64,000 nt of DNA from a virus: positions 1 through 64,000 of IMG/VR virus record IMGVR_UViG_3300029922_000029; one strand, 5' to 3'. Both the position numbers and the translations under genes were made by a program. The notes beneath the pieces were generated by a model. That model had not been told where the DNA came from, ran no database searches, and was given only the letters and a program-made list of their open reading frames with translations. Below are positions 25,442 to 33,513 of the stretch, one piece after another. The stretch's first letter is position 1. Every line of letters begins with the position of its first letter.

Positions 25442-25540
25442 TTTGGGTGCACGAGTACTTATCTATTTGAAATGATTCAGTTCATCTGCACCCAACCCAG
25501 TTGGGTGCACGATTTGTTGATTGAACCACTCGCCCATAGC

Positions 25541-25765
25541 ACAGTCCTGTCTCCCTGGAGTCAAGACTGTAATCAGCCCGACGCTTCCTCTTTGGGGCCT
25601 CTGATTTGCCCTAGGAGCCCGCGCATGTCATGATGAGAAGTGTGAGGTCGCCTGGCCACGTGATTGGCCAACCACGGACTCCCTGGGCCCCGGGAAGAGG
25701 GATAATCTAGGTGCCGGGGCATTCACTCCGGGGGCGGCCGCCACACAAGATAACGAGGTGCAGCA
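25541..25765. other. GC-rich gap of unclear role
   Basis: No gene seen. GGGGCC (25595 region) can pair with GGCCCC (25690 region), and GGCC-ACGTGATT-GGCC makes a small hairpin, so it may hold a structured RNA or leader for the gene at 25766. Confidence 0.3.
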
Positions 25766-26011
25766 TTGGACCCCGCTCCTGAGATCCGTTATGGCACGCT
25801 GTGGCATAGGTCAGCCGCTAACCTCTGCGTCCTCGACACGCAAGGGATCCTCTGGTGGCTCCAAGAAGGCGCAGATCGCGGCGTCTACAAAACCATGCAA
25901 GAAGGTTCCTGTGTCCTCGTCCATGTGATAGGAAGTAAGCTGAAGCCCGGCTTACACGTGGTCGCTGTCGAGGAGATTCGAAATGGACACGATGAGTCGA
26001 AAAAAAGCTGA
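25766..26011 (+). CDS. Hypothetical protein, TTG start, 81 aa
   Basis: TTG is preceded by GAGGTG at 5-base spacing. LHVVAVEEIR at the end and LDTQGILWWLQEGADRGV in the middle suggest a small beta fold. Overlaps the next gene by 29 bases. Not recognised. Confidence 0.55.
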   Translation: MDPAPEIRYGTLWHRSAANLCVLDTQGILWWLQEGADRGVYKTMQEGSCVLVHVIGSKLKPGLHVVAVEEIRNGHDESKKS

Positions 26012-26525
26012 GCCGCAGCGTTCGCTACTCGACGCAGATTCCGTGACTCCGGTCGTCGCCGATCCGAACTCAGCTGACCAGCTCATCAAAGCCGATCATC
26101 TCAATTTTTACACCTCAACCGTCCACTACACGACGGAACCTCTTCCCACGCTCGTCCTCCAGTTCACGACAACTCCGGCGCCATCCATGAGTCTGTTTAA
26201 TCGACTCGAGTCTTTACTGATCGATCATGCGCCTGATGAAGAGAAACCCAAGAACACCGAGATCGTTCTCACCTTCCTGTTTGAGCCCGAGGGCAATGAC
26301 AAGCGAATCTTTCGCGACAAGATTGGGTCCGGCACCCATCTCGAGTCGGTGAGCACTTCGATCAGTTTCCCTAAAAAAGATCCCGCTAAATTCTTGGAAA
26401 AGATCGACGAACTTCAGCGAGTTCTTTTGATCGTCAGTTGCCTCGACTATGAAGCGCTGCTCGTGATCGATCGTGAGGCGAATGAGATCGAATACAGGCA
26501 TCTGCTGTGCCGACGGTTGCACTGA
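25983..26525 (+). CDS. Hypothetical protein, 180 aa
   Basis: GAGGAG precedes the start. Contains TEIVLTFLFEPEGNDKRIFR and a helical LEKIDELQRVLLIV. Its stop lies in the outer stem of the downstream structured RNA. Not recognised. Confidence 0.65.
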   Translation: MDTMSRKKAEPQRSLLDADSVTPVVADPNSADQLIKADHLNFYTSTVHYTTEPLPTLVLQFTTTPAPSMSLFNRLESLLIDHAPDEEKPKNTEIVLTFLFEPEGNDKRIFRDKIGSGTHLESVSTSISFPKKDPAKFLEKIDELQRVLLIVSCLDYEALLVIDREANEIEYRHLLCRRLH

Positions 26526-26761
26526 CTACACAGGCATGGGATAATCAGGGTGGGTGAGGAGATTGTTTGCTGAGGCCCGATGTTGATCGCCCCACCTAGA
26601 CTGCTGGTATTTCTGGGCTCACGGATGAGCCACTCTGCCGGGTAAGCCCCGTGTCGAGACCCAGACAAGGATGTCAGACGGAAACGCCCGGTTTAGGTCT
26701 GGCTGCGATTCCGTCCCCCTCGGCCCCTTTCTCCTCACCTCACCTCAAAGCAGTGTAGTCA
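26523..26761 (+). ncRNA. Structured RNA candidate with possible pseudoknot
   Basis: Outer TGACTACAC (26523) pairs with GTGTAGTCA (26753). Next, GGTGGGTGAGGAGA (26549) pairs with TCTCCTCACCTCACC (26730) with one bulge. Inside: hairpin GGCTCA-CGGA-TGAGCC (26616-26631), and CCAGAC/GTCTGG interleaved with GACGGAA/TTCCGTC, a pseudoknot or alternative pairing. No ORF is credible here. Strand is assumed from neighbours; no known family recognised. Confidence 0.45.
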
Positions 26762-26779
26762 GCAATTAAACCCAAGCAA

Positions 26780-26803
26780 AAATTGATTCGAAGCGGGTAT
26801 GAG
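26780..26803 (+). promoter_or_regulatory. TATAAG-class promoter (TATGAG form)
   Basis: AAGCGGGTATGAG is followed by GAGGA and the ATG at 26823. A weaker match to the class. Confidence 0.45.
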
Positions 26804-26822
26804 TTTTACAGAGGAAACTTAT

Positions 26823-27089
26823 ATGGCCACTGATCAATGGGAAGTCCGGTCTGCAGAAGGTTCACACGTCGTTATCCGTCCCGATGACGGACAAATGATC
26901 GCCCGGTTCTATGGCGATTTCGACAGTAATCAAAACGCCTTCAAGCGAGCAAATCTATTTAAGAAGTGCCCGCGAGTTCTCGAGGAACTCGCTGACCTCA
27001 TCAATGCCTGCGAAAAGGAACTTCCTGAACATGTGCGGGATCGCGTGCTGAAGGCGCCACTGGAGTTGCTTCGGGAGTTGCGGCGGTGA
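26823..27089 (+). CDS. Hypothetical protein, 88 aa
   Basis: ATG at 26823 with GAGGAAAC upstream. Beta-rich start (WEVRSAEGSHVVIRPDDGQM) then helices (VLEELADLINACEKELPEHV). Not recognised. Confidence 0.7.
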   Translation: MATDQWEVRSAEGSHVVIRPDDGQMIARFYGDFDSNQNAFKRANLFKKCPRVLEELADLINACEKELPEHVRDRVLKAPLELLRELRR

Positions 27090-27322
27090 TTTGGCTTTGG
27101 ATTGTATTGGGTCTATGTCTCGCCAATTTAGTATTTTTCTTGGGCATTTGTGTAGGCTACGTGAACGGAAAAGAGCAGGTAAGAAAAGTAGAAGGCGAAG
27201 AAATATGGCACTGGCTTTTCCGTAGGCGTAACGAGGCGCCTATGGGGAGTGGTGAAGAAGAAGCATTCAAAGAGGCACATGAAATGATCGAACATTGGCA
27301 GCTCATGGGGAGGGTAGGATGA
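27086..27322 (+). CDS. Membrane-anchored small protein, 78 aa
   Basis: GTG start with GTGA overlap. N-terminal transmembrane helix (WIVLGLCLANLVFFLGIC), then a charged helical tail ending EHWQLMGRVG. Shares layout and the end motif with the next protein (RRWMQTGRVE): likely duplicates. Confidence 0.65.
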   Translation: MIWLWIVLGLCLANLVFFLGICVGYVNGKEQVRKVEGEEIWHWLFRRRNEAPMGSGEEEAFKEAHEMIEHWQLMGRVG

Positions 27323-27555
27323 CTTTATTGTCTGGAATAAAGATTGTCAGCGTCGAGAGTCTAATGTTTACCACCTATAGTTTTGGTCTCATCTCTGCGC
27401 TCTACATTATGAGGATACAGAGACGAATTGTGGGGCATAAGATGGTGGAATGGCTTTACAAAAAAGAGAAGGCTGATGTGTTGGATGGTTTAAATGCCTT
27501 CAATACCACGAGGTGTATGGTGAGACGCTGGATGCAAACTGGAAGGGTGGAATGA
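27319..27555 (+). CDS. Membrane-anchored small protein, 78 aa
   Basis: ATG at 27319 overlaps the previous stop. Hydrophobic N-terminal third (FTTYSFGLISALYIM), then a basic helical tail. Paralogue candidate of the gene at 27086. Confidence 0.65.
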   Translation: MTLLSGIKIVSVESLMFTTYSFGLISALYIMRIQRRIVGHKMVEWLYKKEKADVLDGLNAFNTTRCMVRRWMQTGRVE

Positions 27556-27642
27556 ATGACATGGGAATGGGAGCTACTCCGGTTTATCGCAGAAGCTTTC
27601 GGATGCCTCTGCATTGGTTACATCTTAGGAATTCTTTTCTAA
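27556..27642 (+). CDS. Membrane microprotein, 28 aa
   Basis: MTWEWELLRFIAEAFGCLCI followed by GYILGILF. The second half is a likely membrane helix. It starts one base after the previous stop. Tiny, so uncertain. Confidence 0.45.
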   Translation: MTWEWELLRFIAEAFGCLCIGYILGILF

Positions 27643-27654
27643 CAGGAGATTAAA

Positions 27655-29487
27655 TTGTTAAAAACCCTCAGTATTAAGCATTTCAGGGGACACAACGGCA
27701 CTTTCCACTTCGGCCCAGGCCTGAACCTGATCCGAGGCCCGAACGAAGGCGGCAAAACCACCATCGCTGAGGCCATCAAGTTCTTGTTCACGGGCTCCGA
27801 TATCTTGGATTCGCCGTCGACAGAGCATCTCATTACGACCGGGCATGACGCATGCGAAGTCACTCTGATCACGGCCAAGTCAGCCGTCACGCGCAAGAAG
27901 AAACGAAACGGAACCAGTCAGATCAAGGTGGCAATCGGCGACACGCCGGCAGTCGAGATCAAGCAGCAAGACATAGACGAACGGCTGATTGGGATGTCTC
28001 CGCAACTCTTCACGGCTTGCTGGCTGTCGGGTTACTTCATGAATTCCCTCGATGAGGAAGGGCGCATGCAGCTCTTGGGCTCAGTGAGCAATGTCAACCG
28101 TGCCGACATTCTCTTGAGCCTCCTGCCTCCGGATTCTCAGATTCCATACAAGGTGAAGTGCGAGGACCCGGCTGTTGACTTGCGAGTCATCACTGAAGAC
28201 AGAAGGAGTCTTCAGAACGTATTGTCGTCTGACGAAGGTGCGCTGCGTGAAGTCGTGGCGTCGATTGAGGCCACACTCTCAGGTGGAAAGGAGGCCACTC
28301 CGGATTCCGGAGTCATCCAGCAACACGTGAATGAACTCACGGCCCAGCTCGAGCTCCATGCGGGTTACCAGCGGGATCTGTCCCGGTATGAGAACTCGCT
28401 GAGGTTGAAAGAGCAGTATGACCAATCTGTGAAGGGAGCGCATGATCGGTTCAATGCGGCCGAGCAAAACGTCTTGGCATTGAGTGCAAAGCTGTCACCT
28501 AATTCACTCGGAGATGTGCCGATCCTTCAGGACTATTCGCCCGAAGTGTTTCGACTCACCGGTCTCAAGAAGGTGCTTCCGCAGGCCCCACAAAAGCCGA
28601 AGCTGCCAGAAGGAGATCAGAGTGGCAGTTGCCCCGTCTGCCTTCAGACCATCACGAGTGATCACCGGCATGCCGTCATCAACGAGTACGAAACGACGCT
28701 CATGGCTTACAACAAGGAGGCGTCCGAAGTCAGTCAGCACAACCTCAAGATCCAAGCCGAGATCGATAGCCTTCAGAAGAAAGCTAACGAAGAGCAGGTT
28801 GCCAAGAACGAGTACCACAGGGTTGAGACTCAGATTACGCGCGAGCTCGAGACTGCCAGAAAACTGGTTGCAGATCTCAGGAAAGAGATCATGTCCCAGA
28901 AGGAGCCGACAGTCGTCTTTGCTCCAGCCAAGCCCGAAGGAGATCAGCAGGAGCTTAGTAACCAGTTGGTTACTAAGAAGGCGCTGCTTCAAAACCTCAT
29001 GGACAGGCAGGGAAAACTTGAGGGTCAACAGGAGCGCCGTAATCTTCTCGAGCAGACGATCCAGAATCGGAAAGCACAGATCGCTTGGCTTGAAGTGGTG
29101 GGTCGGGCGCTCGAACAACTCCCGATTGTCGAAGCCGAAGCAATCGCGAAGACTCTCCAGATTGATGACGGCAGACTCACGATCCAGAGGTTCCAGCGGA
29201 AATCGGCCGGCAAGACCTTGGAGCGTGCGGAGCCCGTCATCACGGATGCGAATGGGGTGAACTATCTGGCACTGTCCTCGGGACGCCGGATCAGGCTCGA
29301 TTCCGAGCTTTGCTATAAGTTCCAGGAACTCACGGATGCGGCTGGGCTACGGGCTCCGAAGCTTCTCTTTGTTGACAACAAAGACCTGGTGGACCGGCAA
29401 GTCAAGCTGGTTCCTGGTGTTCAAGTTCTCCTCTGCCATGTCGACCCTTCGGTGGGCACGGGCATTCTCGTTGATATCGTTGAATAA
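27655..29487 (+). CDS. SbcC/Rad50-like SMC-family ATPase
   Basis: 610 aa, TTG start with an AGGAGA site. N-terminal IKHFRGHNGTFHF and Walker A GPNEGGKTT (near residue 30). Coiled coil flanks a zinc hook CPVC near 326. C-terminal LALSSGRRIRLDSEL (signature-like) and LLFVDN (Walker B). Shorter than SbcC, like phage gp46-type subunits. Likely part of a nuclease complex for DNA ends, but no SbcD-type partner is adjacent; the phosphoesterases at 58855 and 63107 are distant candidates. Confidence 0.85.
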   Translation: MLKTLSIKHFRGHNGTFHFGPGLNLIRGPNEGGKTTIAEAIKFLFTGSDILDSPSTEHLITTGHDACEVTLITAKSAVTRKKKRNGTSQIKVAIGDTPAVEIKQQDIDERLIGMSPQLFTACWLSGYFMNSLDEEGRMQLLGSVSNVNRADILLSLLPPDSQIPYKVKCEDPAVDLRVITEDRRSLQNVLSSDEGALREVVASIEATLSGGKEATPDSGVIQQHVNELTAQLELHAGYQRDLSRYENSLRLKEQYDQSVKGAHDRFNAAEQNVLALSAKLSPNSLGDVPILQDYSPEVFRLTGLKKVLPQAPQKPKLPEGDQSGSCPVCLQTITSDHRHAVINEYETTLMAYNKEASEVSQHNLKIQAEIDSLQKKANEEQVAKNEYHRVETQITRELETARKLVADLRKEIMSQKEPTVVFAPAKPEGDQQELSNQLVTKKALLQNLMDRQGKLEGQQERRNLLEQTIQNRKAQIAWLEVVGRALEQLPIVEAEAIAKTLQIDDGRLTIQRFQRKSAGKTLERAEPVITDANGVNYLALSSGRRIRLDSELCYKFQELTDAAGLRAPKLLFVDNKDLVDRQVKLVPGVQVLLCHVDPSVGTGILVDIVE

Positions 29488-29493
29488 CAGAGT

Positions 29494-29522
29494 TTGACTT
29501 CTCCCCCGCACTGAGGTTAGGG
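29494..29522 (+). promoter_or_regulatory. Promoter candidate for 29531
   Basis: TTGACT, 17 bp, TTAGGG, 8 bp, ATG. It overlaps a hairpin CCCCCGCAC/GTGCGGGGG that touches the start codon, so translation or transcription start may be masked. Confidence 0.45.
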
Positions 29523-29530
29523 TGCGGGGG

Positions 29531-29782
29531 ATGGGGAAACCAAAGCAAAATTTAACTCCCGAACGTCTCTGTGAGGTCTGCGATGAAGAAATCGTGGCCG
29601 ACCGAATTGCCGCTATGCCGGCCGCGAAACGCTGCATCCACTGCGAGGAAGTCAGAGAGCGGAAATGGGGCGTGCGAGTTCGATCGATGGAAGTCATTAC
29701 GAGCTCGACGGATGCGGAGAGCTTTGAAGGCGCCGAACTTTTTTTTACACGTGACCGACTGAGGAAGCCGAGGCCCAAATGA
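29531..29782 (+). CDS. DksA/TraR-type zinc-finger protein, 83 aa
   Basis: CEVCDEEIVADRIAAMPAAK followed by RCIHC is the C4 zinc finger of DksA/TraR proteins (CxxC, 17 residues, CxxC). The usual N-terminal coiled coil is short. TraR-like phage proteins bind RNA polymerase and mimic ppGpp/DksA; here that is inference. Confidence 0.75.
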   Translation: MGKPKQNLTPERLCEVCDEEIVADRIAAMPAAKRCIHCEEVRERKWGVRVRSMEVITSSTDAESFEGAELFFTRDRLRKPRPK

Positions 29783-29961
29783 CTGAGTCGATCGACTTTA
29801 GTATTCAGCCAGGAGAGATCCGGTGGAGCGTACCGGGTTGGCCGAGTATTTTGGCCGTCAAGCCCAACGGCGATATTCTGGTGAAGGGTAAACTGATTGC
29901 GAACGATATCGAAGTTTATGAGGCCCTGAAATATATGGCCGGAAGGTACAAGGCAAATTAA
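29779..29961 (+). CDS. Small beta-rich protein, 60 aa
   Basis: 4-base overlap upstream. WPSILAVKPNGDILVKGKLI looks like a short tail-fibre-type or 'frame-shifted tail' beta repeat; not firmly recognised. Confidence 0.6.
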   Translation: MTESIDFSIQPGEIRWSVPGWPSILAVKPNGDILVKGKLIANDIEVYEALKYMAGRYKAN

Positions 29962-29963
29962 AT

Positions 29964-30752
29964 ATGTCCATTGTCTCATCCATTCTCTCCGACCTGCATG
30001 ACCCCTTCAAAGACCAACTCCCCGCCCAGCCCAACACGACGGAAGGCCAAGACTTCCTCCGCCAACTCTCGAACACCGAGCAGCCCGACCCGAGCCAAAA
30101 AGGCACGCGCGCGCTCTGGTACCCGCTCGCCAAAGTCTACCCGCAAAAAATGAAGACTCGGGGCAAGTACCCGAACGGATATCCTGAAGGGGCTGTCGTC
30201 CACTTCACGGCCGGCGTAGATGGAACCGGAGCACTCGAGCAGGGGATCGTAAACGGTTTCTCCTATTTTCTCATCACGCGCGACGGCACGGTGTGGCAGG
30301 CCGCACCGCTCGATGAGTGGGGATTTCATGCGGGACCCAGTACCTATCCGGGCCTCGGCAACGGCATCAGCCCGAAGCTGGTCGGCATCGAGATGTGCAC
30401 GGCAGGCATCGTAGATCCGCAGCCCGTGGTCGCTGGCCAGGCGCCGATGTTTAAACAGTGGTACGAACGCGACCCACGAAAGTACCTGTCGGCGGCCGAG
30501 GTCAGGTACTCGGTTAAGAAGGATAATATCCATTCGGGCTACTACCACATCTACACGCCGGCACAGGAGCACTCGCTCGTAGGTCTTTTGCTCTGGCTCA
30601 AGAGTAACAATCCAGGCGTGTTCAGTTTTGATCACGTACTGGGGCATGACGAGATCTGCGTGCCACCGGGCCGGAAGGTCGATCCGGGAGCTGCGCTCAC
30701 GATGTCGATGCCGGAGTTTCGGGCGTTTTTGAAGACGCAGGGGCCTGTATGA
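29964..30752 (+). CDS. N-acetylmuramoyl-L-alanine amidase (endolysin candidate)
   Basis: 262 aa. After ~65 residues the amidase_2 fold begins: AVVHFTAGVDG (first zinc His), FSYFLITRDGTVWQ, LVGIEMCTAG, FDHVLGHDEI (second His) and GRKVDPGAAL (third ligand side). It cleaves the sugar-peptide bond of peptidoglycan. No signal peptide, so it would need a holin or act from the virion. The nearby small membrane proteins are holin candidates only by position. Confidence 0.9.
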   Translation: MSIVSSILSDLHDPFKDQLPAQPNTTEGQDFLRQLSNTEQPDPSQKGTRALWYPLAKVYPQKMKTRGKYPNGYPEGAVVHFTAGVDGTGALEQGIVNGFSYFLITRDGTVWQAAPLDEWGFHAGPSTYPGLGNGISPKLVGIEMCTAGIVDPQPVVAGQAPMFKQWYERDPRKYLSAAEVRYSVKKDNIHSGYYHIYTPAQEHSLVGLLLWLKSNNPGVFSFDHVLGHDEICVPPGRKVDPGAALTMSMPEFRAFLKTQGPV

Positions 30753-30970
30753 TCACTGTGGGAAAGATGTGCGTAGAGGATCTCGGCAAGCAGGGCGAGT
30801 TCAATATGGTTAAGGTCACCTTTGATATCCGAGACGAGGGAGTCGAGCCTGGTAGTGGCCCTGTCCTCGAGTACAAGAGAGGTTTGATTATCAGCATGAG
30901 ACCAGAGGATCTTCCAGTGCAAAGCAGAGACGGAAACTCGCTTGAGTATAGAATTCGGATGGGGCGATGA
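30749..30970 (+). CDS. Hypothetical protein, 73 aa
   Basis: ATGA overlaps at both ends. Beta-rich (NMVKVTFDIRDEGVEPGSG). Not recognised. Confidence 0.65.
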   Translation: MITVGKMCVEDLGKQGEFNMVKVTFDIRDEGVEPGSGPVLEYKRGLIISMRPEDLPVQSRDGNSLEYRIRMGR

Positions 30971-31260
30971 AGAAGATTACAGCCAAAGAGTTCAGGGAAC
31001 TGGGCCTCCTCCAAGAAATGAACCGACAGTTCCTTCATCCGATGGGGCTAGCGCTGGAAGTCATCATAGAGGCTGATGGCAATGAAAGCTTTGGAGGAGT
31101 TTGGGACTCAAGAGAGGACCCTAGAGGAATTACTTTCGCAGATGAAATACTTTCACCCGCAAGAGCTAATACGGTAGCTGCCATATTCAATGAAAAGTCT
31201 GCCGTGCGGAAAGCGAAATTCGGATGGCATATCCAGCCGATCCCTGGCAATGAAAACTAA
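30967..31260 (+). CDS. Conserved phage hypothetical, 97 aa
   Basis: MKKITAKEFRELGLLQEMNR, HPMGLALEVIIEADG and GGVWDSREDPRGITF match a small family seen in many phage genomes ('kit.kEFre.G.LqE.NR.flHP.GLAlev'). Function unknown. Confidence 0.75.
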   Translation: MKKITAKEFRELGLLQEMNRQFLHPMGLALEVIIEADGNESFGGVWDSREDPRGITFADEILSPARANTVAAIFNEKSAVRKAKFGWHIQPIPGNEN

Positions 31261-31273
31261 GTAAAGGAAGTTC

Positions 31274-31302
31274 TTGCCTACCCCTCGACCCTGATGTAAG
31301 GT
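31274..31302 (+). promoter_or_regulatory. Leaderless-type promoter for 31309
   Basis: TTGCCT, 17 bp, TAAGGT, 6 bp, ATG. No ribosome site precedes the ATG. Confidence 0.65.
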
Positions 31303-31308
31303 GACGCC

Positions 31309-31995
31309 ATGACCAACAAAAACTACGACCACCTGAAGCCAGTCATTGCCAAACTCATGGGACATTTTAACGATGGGACGCTCGCGATTCAGAAGGAGTT
31401 CCCGGAGCTCAAAGACAATGATCTCTATGTGGTGCTTTACGAAGCATCGCTTGCGGTGGTGGGTCAGGTGATCGGAAGCGCATTCGTCGCCAACCCCCAG
31501 ATGAATCAGCCCGATGTCTACCGGCAGGCCGCGAAGTCGCTTCAGATTCATACGCAGAAATTTCAGGAGTGGTCGCTCCTACTGAAGGAACAGAAGCAGG
31601 AGGAGGGAGCTGCAAAGATCGAGACAGTTGCAGAGGGTATGTCCCGTGAACATCTCTTGGCTGCGATGGGGTCTAAGGAGCCATTCCAACAGCCACCAGA
31701 CGGAGCTCATAACCCTAATCCGAGTCAAGTTGGCGGTCAGACCGCTGAACAACTCGCCGCTCATCGCGCGAAGATGGAAGAAGTTAGGGCTTATTTTGAA
31801 GCCGAGAATCGGGTGGCGAAGCAACGGATGGGTAAGCGTGAATACACGCCGGAGGAGATAGCGAAGATTACGGAGGCTATGGCTGAGGCGAAACCGTGGC
31901 AAGGGATGACCGAAGCGGGGTATGAACCAGTTATCGAAGACCTCGGCCCCCCAACTCAGCCGCGGTCGATGTGGGTTCCTGATGGCCAAGCCTGA
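31309..31995 (+). CDS. Hypothetical protein, 228 aa
   Basis: Start fixed by the promoter geometry. N-terminal ~110 residues helical (IAKLMGHFNDGTLAIQKEFP), then a disordered middle, then RVAKQRMGKREYTPEEIAKI. First gene of the nuclease block. Not recognised. Confidence 0.7.
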   Translation: MTNKNYDHLKPVIAKLMGHFNDGTLAIQKEFPELKDNDLYVVLYEASLAVVGQVIGSAFVANPQMNQPDVYRQAAKSLQIHTQKFQEWSLLLKEQKQEEGAAKIETVAEGMSREHLLAAMGSKEPFQQPPDGAHNPNPSQVGGQTAEQLAAHRAKMEEVRAYFEAENRVAKQRMGKREYTPEEIAKITEAMAEAKPWQGMTEAGYEPVIEDLGPPTQPRSMWVPDGQA

Positions 31996-32656
31996 GCTCT
32001 GGCTTGATTTTGAAACCGGCGGTGTCGACCCTATGGTGCACTCACCCCTTTCGTTTGCGATGGAGGGTTATGATTCGAACGGAAACGCACTGGGATGCTG
32101 GGATGTTCAGATTCGGATCCAGCCGCTGGTCGTCGAGCCGCAGGCTCTGAAGATCAACAAGATCGATCCCACGACGCCAGGCATCGGCCTGGAAGAGTTC
32201 AAGAACGGCTACTTCCGAAGGCTGAACGACTGGTTCTACAATGGCAATAAAGAAGGCCGCACCGAGCCCATGATCCGGCCGTACGCCGAGATCATGCCTT
32301 TGGTTTGTGGCCACAACACTTCGGGCTTCGATAATCTGATGCTGAAGCGACTCTTAGGTGACTGGGTCGGTGCCATCACGCAGGGCATCGACACGATGGT
32401 GCTCGCCGCCACTCTCCGGCAGTGGGGAATCATTAATCCCGAGAACATAAAACTCGGGACTTTACTGGCCTACTTTGATATTAGTCCGCTGGAAGGTGAA
32501 CTCCATACGGCTCTCACCGATATCCGAGGCTGTAAGCGCCTCAACGAAACCATGAAAGGGATTCTCAATGGAAGCCGCTACTCTCCTGAAATACAAGCAG
32601 CTCTCGACGCTCCAGGGGCGTTCGATCCAATTGGTTTTATGGCAGCAGGAGAATGA
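31982..32656 (+). CDS. DnaQ-like 3'-5' exonuclease
   Basis: 224 aa; ATG at 31982 overlaps the previous gene. ELWLDFETGGVDP (first acidic pair), VCGHNTSGFDNLMLKRL (Exo II) and HTALTDIRGCKRL (Exo III, HxAxxD) give a full DEDDh set. Likely proofreading or DNA/RNA end trimming. Confidence 0.85.
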   Translation: MAKPELWLDFETGGVDPMVHSPLSFAMEGYDSNGNALGCWDVQIRIQPLVVEPQALKINKIDPTTPGIGLEEFKNGYFRRLNDWFYNGNKEGRTEPMIRPYAEIMPLVCGHNTSGFDNLMLKRLLGDWVGAITQGIDTMVLAATLRQWGIINPENIKLGTLLAYFDISPLEGELHTALTDIRGCKRLNETMKGILNGSRYSPEIQAALDAPGAFDPIGFMAAGE

Positions 32657-33377
32657 CCAGTTTGTTTGCCTGATGGATGACGGCACCCAGTTCGCGATCG
32701 CGGAAGACGCGTTTGTCGGCAAGGCTTCGATGGTCCCTTTGCAGAAGGCGGTTGCCACCGAGGGCCATCACGCGGAGCAGATCCTACGACTCAAGGGGAT
32801 TGTTTGTGAAAAGGCTTACCAGCGCGGTAAAGAGTGTGGTAAGACCGGGACACTAGCGGCCGACAACGAATTCGAAACGGCCGACGAGAAGAAGGCCTAT
32901 AAACAGGGGTTGGAAGATGGAACAGCAGAACACGCCAAACGAAGTGTCGATCCCACTAGCACCGCAGGAAAACTTTCTCCAGATGAAGAAGGAGCTCTCA
33001 ATGAATGCCTCGAGTCAGCTCGGCCCATCGACATGCTCGCAAACTGCGGAACCCTTGGCGGCACCGACCGACTCGGCCGACAGTCTGTCGATGCAGTCCT
33101 CCCACCTGGATCCGCTGGGTCTGGAGACACCATCACAGTCGCAAGTCCCGTCCCCGAATGGGGAGACCTTGAAATCCCCATCACAGGACGAGCGGTCCTT
33201 ACCGAGATCTCCCCAGATCCTCAGCCCGGAGGAAGCCCAACTCCAGCAACCGTTGCCTTCTATGCCGCAGACGGATCCGCAGTCGACCCAACCCAGCCTC
33301 CAGGAGATGTCCCCGTCAACGCTGCTCAAGTGGCTCCAGTTCAAGCTGAACCGGGAACCGACAGTCAGCCGACTTAA
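32568..33377 (+). CDS. Hypothetical protein, 269 aa, low-complexity tail
   Basis: Starts 89 bases inside the exonuclease gene. The N-terminal ~125 residues look folded (SIQLVLWQQENDQFVCLMDD, GKECGKTGTLAADNEFETAD). The remaining ~140 residues are Pro/Gly/Ala-rich and overlap the gene at 32917 for 461 bases; they may be chance read-through. Confidence 0.55.
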   Translation: MEAATLLKYKQLSTLQGRSIQLVLWQQENDQFVCLMDDGTQFAIAEDAFVGKASMVPLQKAVATEGHHAEQILRLKGIVCEKAYQRGKECGKTGTLAADNEFETADEKKAYKQGLEDGTAEHAKRSVDPTSTAGKLSPDEEGALNECLESARPIDMLANCGTLGGTDRLGRQSVDAVLPPGSAGSGDTITVASPVPEWGDLEIPITGRAVLTEISPDPQPGGSPTPATVAFYAADGSAVDPTQPPGDVPVNAAQVAPVQAEPGTDSQPT

Positions 33378-33513
33378 GGACGGAAAATTCTTCGCCGACT
33401 ATTTCGCCCTGACTGCGCCGGCGACTCAGTTCATTGGAGATACCGAACACGAAGCTTATCTGGGGCTCGCCAAGTGGCTAGCCTCTCAACCTCAAGAGGA
33501 ATTACCTACATGA
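32917..33513 (+). CDS. Hypothetical protein, 198 aa
   Basis: Ser/Pro/Gln-rich first 130 residues, then a folded C-terminus (LLKWLQFKLNREPTVSRLKD, GDTEHEAYLGLAKWLASQ). The C-terminal part lies outside the overlap and supports it as real. GGTTGGAAG precedes the ATG. Confidence 0.65.
   Translation: MEQQNTPNEVSIPLAPQENFLQMKKELSMNASSQLGPSTCSQTAEPLAAPTDSADSLSMQSSHLDPLGLETPSQSQVPSPNGETLKSPSQDERSLPRSPQILSPEEAQLQQPLPSMPQTDPQSTQPSLQEMSPSTLLKWLQFKLNREPTVSRLKDGKFFADYFALTAPATQFIGDTEHEAYLGLAKWLASQPQEELPT

Larger units (their letters stand above)
25089..25509. repeat. Mirror-symmetric TGCACCCAA iteron array (origin/operator candidate)
   Basis: Nine copies of CACCCAA or its complement TTGGGTG: forward at 25091, 25159, 25168, 25217, 25489; reverse at 25102, 25435, 25443, 25501. 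They sit symmetrically about ~25300: outer palindromic pairs (25089-25110 and 25487-25509), then direct pairs inside. The centre is A/T-rich. The arrangement fits an iteron replication origin or a large operator. No credible gene lies in 24968-25765. Confidence 0.65.

Noticed and set aside
25052-25633. Short frames inside the iteron region
   Set aside because: They follow the inverted repeats, lack ribosome sites and give repeat-derived peptides.
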